Assembly (NCBI RefSeq): GCF_011578285.1
Contig: NZ_CP049917.1
Span: forward strand, 1 to 20,414
Direction: 5' to 3'
Origin: Acinetobacter lanii
GTDB taxonomy: Bacteria; Pseudomonadota; Gammaproteobacteria; Pseudomonadales; Moraxellaceae
DNA length: 20,414 nucleotides
Each line of letters starts with the position of its first letter. Positions within the stretch are counted from its first letter, which is position 1. Below, in pieces: positions 12,601 to 18,600 of this stretch. The position numbers were made by a program, and so were the translations under genes. The notes beneath the pieces are model-generated. The model ran no database searches, had not been told where the DNA came from, and saw nothing but the letters and a program-made list of their open reading frames with translations.

Positions 12601-15600
12601 ACCGGTGATGGTCAAGGTTACCGTGCTGTTTGGTTCAACGTCAGTGGTTTGACCTGTGATCTGACCTTTCGTATCAACATCAACCGTGATCGTACCAGGT
12701 GTACGGTCTAAGCCACCTTGTTCTGGTGTTGCTGGATCTTGATCAGTATCTGTTTTCAACAAATCATCAGTATCACTAATCACTGTACCGTTACGGTCTT
12801 CAGTGGTCGCAACTACTGTTAATTCACCATCCGCAAACTCAGTAGGTACTTGTGCTGTATAGCTGCCATCTGTATTGACTGTGGTTTCTACAGTCGCTTC
12901 AACTGGCGCACCATTTTTGTCTTGACCGGTGATGGTCAAGGTTACCGTGCTGTTTGGTTCAACGTCAGTGGTTTGACCTGTGATCTGACCTTTCGTATCA
13001 ACATCAACCGTGATCGTACCAGGTGTACGGTCTAAGCCACCTTGTTCTGGTGTTGCTGGATCTTGATCAGTATCTGTTTTCAACAAATCATCAGTATCAC
13101 TAATCACTGTACCGTTACGGTCTTCAGTGGTCGCAACTACTGTTAATTCACCATCCGCAAACTCAGTAGGTACTTGTGCTGTATAGCTGCCATCTGTATT
13201 GACTGTGGTTTCTACAGTCGCTTCAACTGGCGCACCATTTTTGTCTTGACCGGTGATGGTCAAGGTTACCGTGCTGTTTGGTTCAACGTCAGTGGTTTGA
13301 CCTGTGATCTGACCTTTCGTATCAACATCAACCGTGATCGTACCAGGTGTACGGTCTAAGCCACCTTGTTCTGGTGTTGCTGGATCTTGATCAGTATCTG
13401 TTTTCAACAAATCATCAGTATCACTAATCACTGTACCGTTACGGTCTTCAGTGGTCGCAACTACTGTTAATTCACCATCCGCAAACTCAGTAGGTACTTG
13501 TGCTGTATAGCTGCCATCTGTATTGACTGTGGTTTCTACAGTCGCTTCAACTGGCGCACCATTTTTGTCTTGACCGGTGATGGTCAAGGTTACCGTGCTG
13601 TTTGGTTCAACGTCAGTGGTTTGACCTGTGATCTGACCTTTCGTATCATCAACCGTGATCGTACGTACAGTGTACGGTCTAAGCCACCTTGTTCTGGTGT
13701 TGCTGGATCTTGATCAGTATCTGTTTTCAACAAATCATCAGTATCACTAATCACTGTACCGTTACGGTCTTCAGTGGTCGCAACTACTGTTAATTCACCA
13801 TCCGCAAACTCAGTAGGTACTTGTGCTGTATAGCTGCCATCTGTATTGACTGTGGTTTCTACAGTCGCTTCAACTGGCGCACCATTTTTGTCTTGACCGG
13901 TGATGGTCAAGGTTACCGTGCTGTTTGGTTCAACGTCAGTGGTTTGACCTGTGATCTGACCTTTCGTATCAACATCAACCGTGATCGTACCAGGTGTACG
14001 GTCTAAGCCACCTTGTTCTGGTGTTGCTGGATCTTGATCAGTATCTGTTTTCAACAAATCATCAGTATCACTAATCACTGTACCGTTACGGTCTTCAGTG
14101 GTCGCAACTACTGTTAATTCACCATCCGCAAACTCAGTAGGTACTTGTGCTGTATAGCTGCCATCTGTATTGACTGTGGTTTCTACAGTCGCTTCAACTG
14201 GCGCACCATTTTTGTCTTGACCGGTGATGGTCAAGGTTACCGTGCTGTTTGGTTCAACGTCAGTGGTTTGACCTGTGATCTGACCTTTCGTATCAACATC
14301 AACCGTGATCGTACCAGGTGTACGGTCTAAGCCACCTTGTTCTGGTGTTGCTGGATCTTGATCAGTATCTGTTTTCAACAAATCATCAGTATCACTAATC
14401 ACTGTACCGTTACGGTCTTCAGTGGTCGCAACTACTGTTAATTCACCATCCGCAAACTCAGTAGGTACTTGTGCTGTATAGCTGCCATCTGTATTGACTG
14501 TGGTTTCTACAGTCGCTTCAACTGGCGCACCATTTTTGTCTTGACCGGTGATGGTCAAGGTTACCGTGCTGTTTGGTTCAACGTCAGTGGTTTGACCTGT
14601 GATCTGACCTTTCGTATCAACATCAACCGTGATCGTACCAGGTGTACGGTCTAAGCCACCTTGTTCTGGTGTTGCTGGATCTTGATCAGTATCTGTTTTC
14701 AACAAATCATCAGTATCACTAATCACTGTACCGTTACGGTCTTCAGTGGTCGCAACTACTGTTAATTCACCATCCGCAAACTCAGTAGGTACTTGTGCTG
14801 TATAGCTGCCATCTGTATTGACTGTGGTTTCTACAGTCGCTTCAACTGGCGCACCATTTTTGTCTTGACCGGTGATGGTCAAGGTTACCGTGCTGTTTGG
14901 TTCAACGTCAGTGGTTTGACCTGTGATCTGACCTTTCGTATCAACATCAACCGTGATCGTACCAGGTGTACGGTCTAAGCCACCTTGTTCTGGTGTTGCT
15001 GGATCTTGATCAGTATCTGTTTTCAACAAATCATCAGTATCACTAATCACTGTACCGTTACGGTCTTCAGTGGTCGCAACTACTGTTAATTCACCATCCG
15101 CAAACTCAGTAGGTACTTGTGCTGTATAGCTGCCATCTGTATTGACTGTGGTTTCTACAGTCGCTTCAACTGGCGCACCATTTTTGTCTTGACCGGTGAT
15201 GGTCAAGGTTACCGTGCTGTTTGGTTCAACGTCAGTGGTTTGACCTGTGATCTGACCTTTCGTATCAACATCAACCGTGATCGTACCAGGTGTACGGTCT
15301 AAGCCACCTTGTTCTGGTGTTGCTGGATCTTGATCAGTATCTGTTTTCAACAAATCATCAGTATCACTAATCACTGTACCGTTACGGTCTTCAGTGGTCG
15401 CAACTACTGTTAATTCACCATCCGCAAACTCAGTAGGTACTTGTGCTGTATAGCTGCCATCTGTATTGACTGTGGTTTCTACAGTCGCTTCAACTGGCGC
15501 ACCATTTTTGTCTTGACCGGTGATGGTCAAGGTTACCGTGCTGTTTGGTTCAACGTCAGTGGTTTGACCTGTGATCTGACCTTTCGTATCAACATCAACC

Positions 15601-18600
15601 GTGATCGTACCAGGTGTACGGTCTAAGCCACCTTGTTCTGGTGTTGCTGGATCTTGATCAGTATCTGTTTTCAACAAATCATCAGTATCACTAATCACTG
15701 TACCGTTACGGTCTTCAGTGGTCGCAACTACTGTTAATTCACCATCCGCAAACTCAGTAGGTACTTGTGCTGTATAGCTGCCATCTGTATTGACTGTGGT
15801 TTCTACAGTCGCTTCAACTGGCGCACCATTTTTGTCTTGACCGGTGATGGTCAAGGTTACCGTGCTGTTTGGTTCAACGTCAGTGGTTTGACCTGTGATC
15901 TGACCTTTCGTATCAACATCAACCGTGATCGTAACCAGGTGTACGGTCTAAGCCACCTTGTTGTGTGTTGCTGGATCTTGATCAGTATCTGTTTTCAACA
16001 AATCAGTATCACTAATCACTGTACCGTTACGGTCTTCAGTGGTCGCAACTCTGTTAAATTCACCATCCGCAAACTCAGTAGGTACTTGTGCTGTATAGCT
16101 GCCATCTGTATTGACTGTGGTTTCTACAGTCGCTTCAACTGGCGCACCATTTTTGTCTTGACCGGTGATGGTCAAGGTTACCGTGCTGTTTGGTTCAACG
16201 TCAGTGGTTTGACCTGTGATCTGACCTTTCGTATCAACATCAACCGTGATCGTACCAGGTGTACGGTCTAAGCCACCTTGTTTGGTGTTGCTGGATCTTG
16301 ATCAGTATCTGTTTTCAACAAATCATCAGTATCACTAATCACTGTACCGTTACGGTCTTCAGTGGTCGCAACTACTGTTAATTCACCATCCGCAAAACTC
16401 AGTAGGTACTTGTGCTGTATAGCTGCCATCTGTATTGACTGTGGTTTCTACAGTCGCTTCAACTGGCGCACCATTTTTGTCTTGACCGGTGATGGTCAAG
16501 GTTACCGTGCTGTTTGGTTCAACGTCAGTGGTTTGACCTGTGATCTGACCTTTCGTATCAACATCAACCGTGATCGTACCAGGTGTACGGTCTAAGCCAC
16601 CTTGTTCTGGTGTTGCTGGATCTTGATCAGTATCTGTTTTCAACAAATCATCAGTATCACTAATCACTGTACCGTTACGGTCTTCAGTGGTCGCAACTAC
16701 TGTTAATTCACCATCCGCAAACTCAGTAGGTACTTGTGCTGTATAGCTGCCATCTGTATTGACTGTGGTTTCTACAGTCGCTTCAACTGGCGCACCATTT
16801 TTGTCTTGACCGGTGATGGTCAAGGTTACCGTGCTGTTTGGTTCAACGTCAGTGGTTTGACCTGTGATCTGACCTTTCGTATCAACATCAACCGTGATCG
16901 TACCAGGTGTACGGTCTAAGCCACCTTGTTCTGGTGTTGCTGGATCTTGATCAGTATCTGTTTTCAACAAATCATCAGTATCACTAATCACTGTACCGTT
17001 ACGGTCTTCAGTGGTCGCAACTACTGTTAATTCACCATCCGCAAACTCAGTAGGTACTTGTGCTGTATAGCTGCCATCTGTATTGACTGTGGTTTCTACA
17101 GTCGCTTCAACTGGCGCACCATTTTTGTCTTGACCGGTGATGGTCAAGGTTACCGTGCTGTTTGGTTCAACGTCAGTGGTTTGACCTGTGATCTGACCTT
17201 TCGTATCAACAACATCAACCGTGATCGTACCAGGTGTACGGTCTAAGCCACCTTGTTCTGGTGTTGCTGGATCTTGATCAGTATCTGTTTTCAACAAATC
17301 ATCAGTATCACTAATCACTGTACCGTTACGGTCTTCAGTGGTCGCAACTACTGTTAATTCACCATCCGCAAACTCAGTAGGTACTTGTGCTGTATAGCTG
17401 CCATCTGTATTGACTGTGGTTTCTACAGTCGCTTCAACTGGCGCACCATTTTTGTCTTGACCGGTGATGGTCAAGGTTACCGTGCTGTTTGGTTCAACGT
17501 CAGTGGTTTGACTGTGCTGATCTGACCTTTCGTATCAACATCAACCGTGATCGTACCAGGTGTACGGTCTAAGCCACCTTGTTCTGGTGTTGCTGGATCT
17601 TGATCAGTATCTGTTTTCAACAAATCATCAGTATCACTAATCACTGTACCGTTACGGTCTTCAGTGGTCGCAACTACTGTTAATTCACCATCCGCAAACT
17701 CAGTAGGTACTTGTGCTGTATAGCTGCCATCTGTATTGACTGTGGTTTCTACAGTCGCTTCAACTGGCGCACCATTTTTGTCTTGACCGGTGATGGTCAA
17801 GGTTACCGTGCTGTTTGGTTCAACGTCAGTGGTTTGACCTGTGATCTGACCTTTCGTATCAACATCAACCGTGATCGTACCAGGTGTACGGTCTAAGCCA
17901 CCTTGTTCTGGTGTTGCTGGATCTTGATCAGTATCTGTTTTCAACAAATCATCAGTATCACTAATCACTGTACCGTTACGGTCTTCAGTGGTCGCAACTA
18001 CTGTTAATTCACCATCCGCAAACTCAGTAGGTACTTGTGCTGTATAGCTGCCATCTGTATTGACTGTGGTTTCTACAGTCGCTTCAACTGGCGCACCATT
18101 TTTGTCTTGACCGGTGATGGTCAAGGTTACCGTGCTGTTTGGTTCAACGTCAGTGGTTTGACCTGTGATCTGACCTTTCGTATCAACATCAACCGTGATC
18201 GTACCAGGTGTACGGTCTAAGCCACCTTGTTCTGGTGTTGCTGGATCTTGATCAGTATCTGTTTTCAACAAATCATCAGTATCACTAATCACTGTACCGT
18301 TACGGTCTTCAGTGGTCGCAACTACTGTTAATTCACCATCCGCAAACTCAGTAGGTACTTGTGCTGTATAGCTGCCATCTGTATTGACTGTGGTTTCTAC
18401 AGTCGCTTCAACTGGCGCACCATTTTTGTCTTGACCGGTGATGGTCAAGGTTACCGTGCTGTTTGGTTCAACGTCAGTGGTTTGACCTGTGATCTGACCT
18501 TTCGTATCAACATCAACCGTGATCGTACCAGGTGTACGGTCTAAGCCACCTTGTTCTGGTGTTGCTGGATCTTGATCAGTATCTGTTTTCAACAAATCAT

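Noticed and set aside
13419..13450. Short inverted repeat accgt-t-acggt as a possible terminator or operator
   Set aside because: The arms are only 5 bp with a one-base centre and no T-run, and it recurs inside the coding sequence of every unit.
3220..13587. A complete, separate 3,455-residue gene
   Set aside because: Its start is an internal TTG and its stop follows a 1-bp deletion; the same repeat continues on both sides.
3239..13587. NST and NGT sequons (two per unit) as evidence of HMW1C-type N-glycosylation
   Set aside because: N-X-S/T is expected by chance in a protein that is 23% Thr, and no glycosyltransferase gene is in the window.
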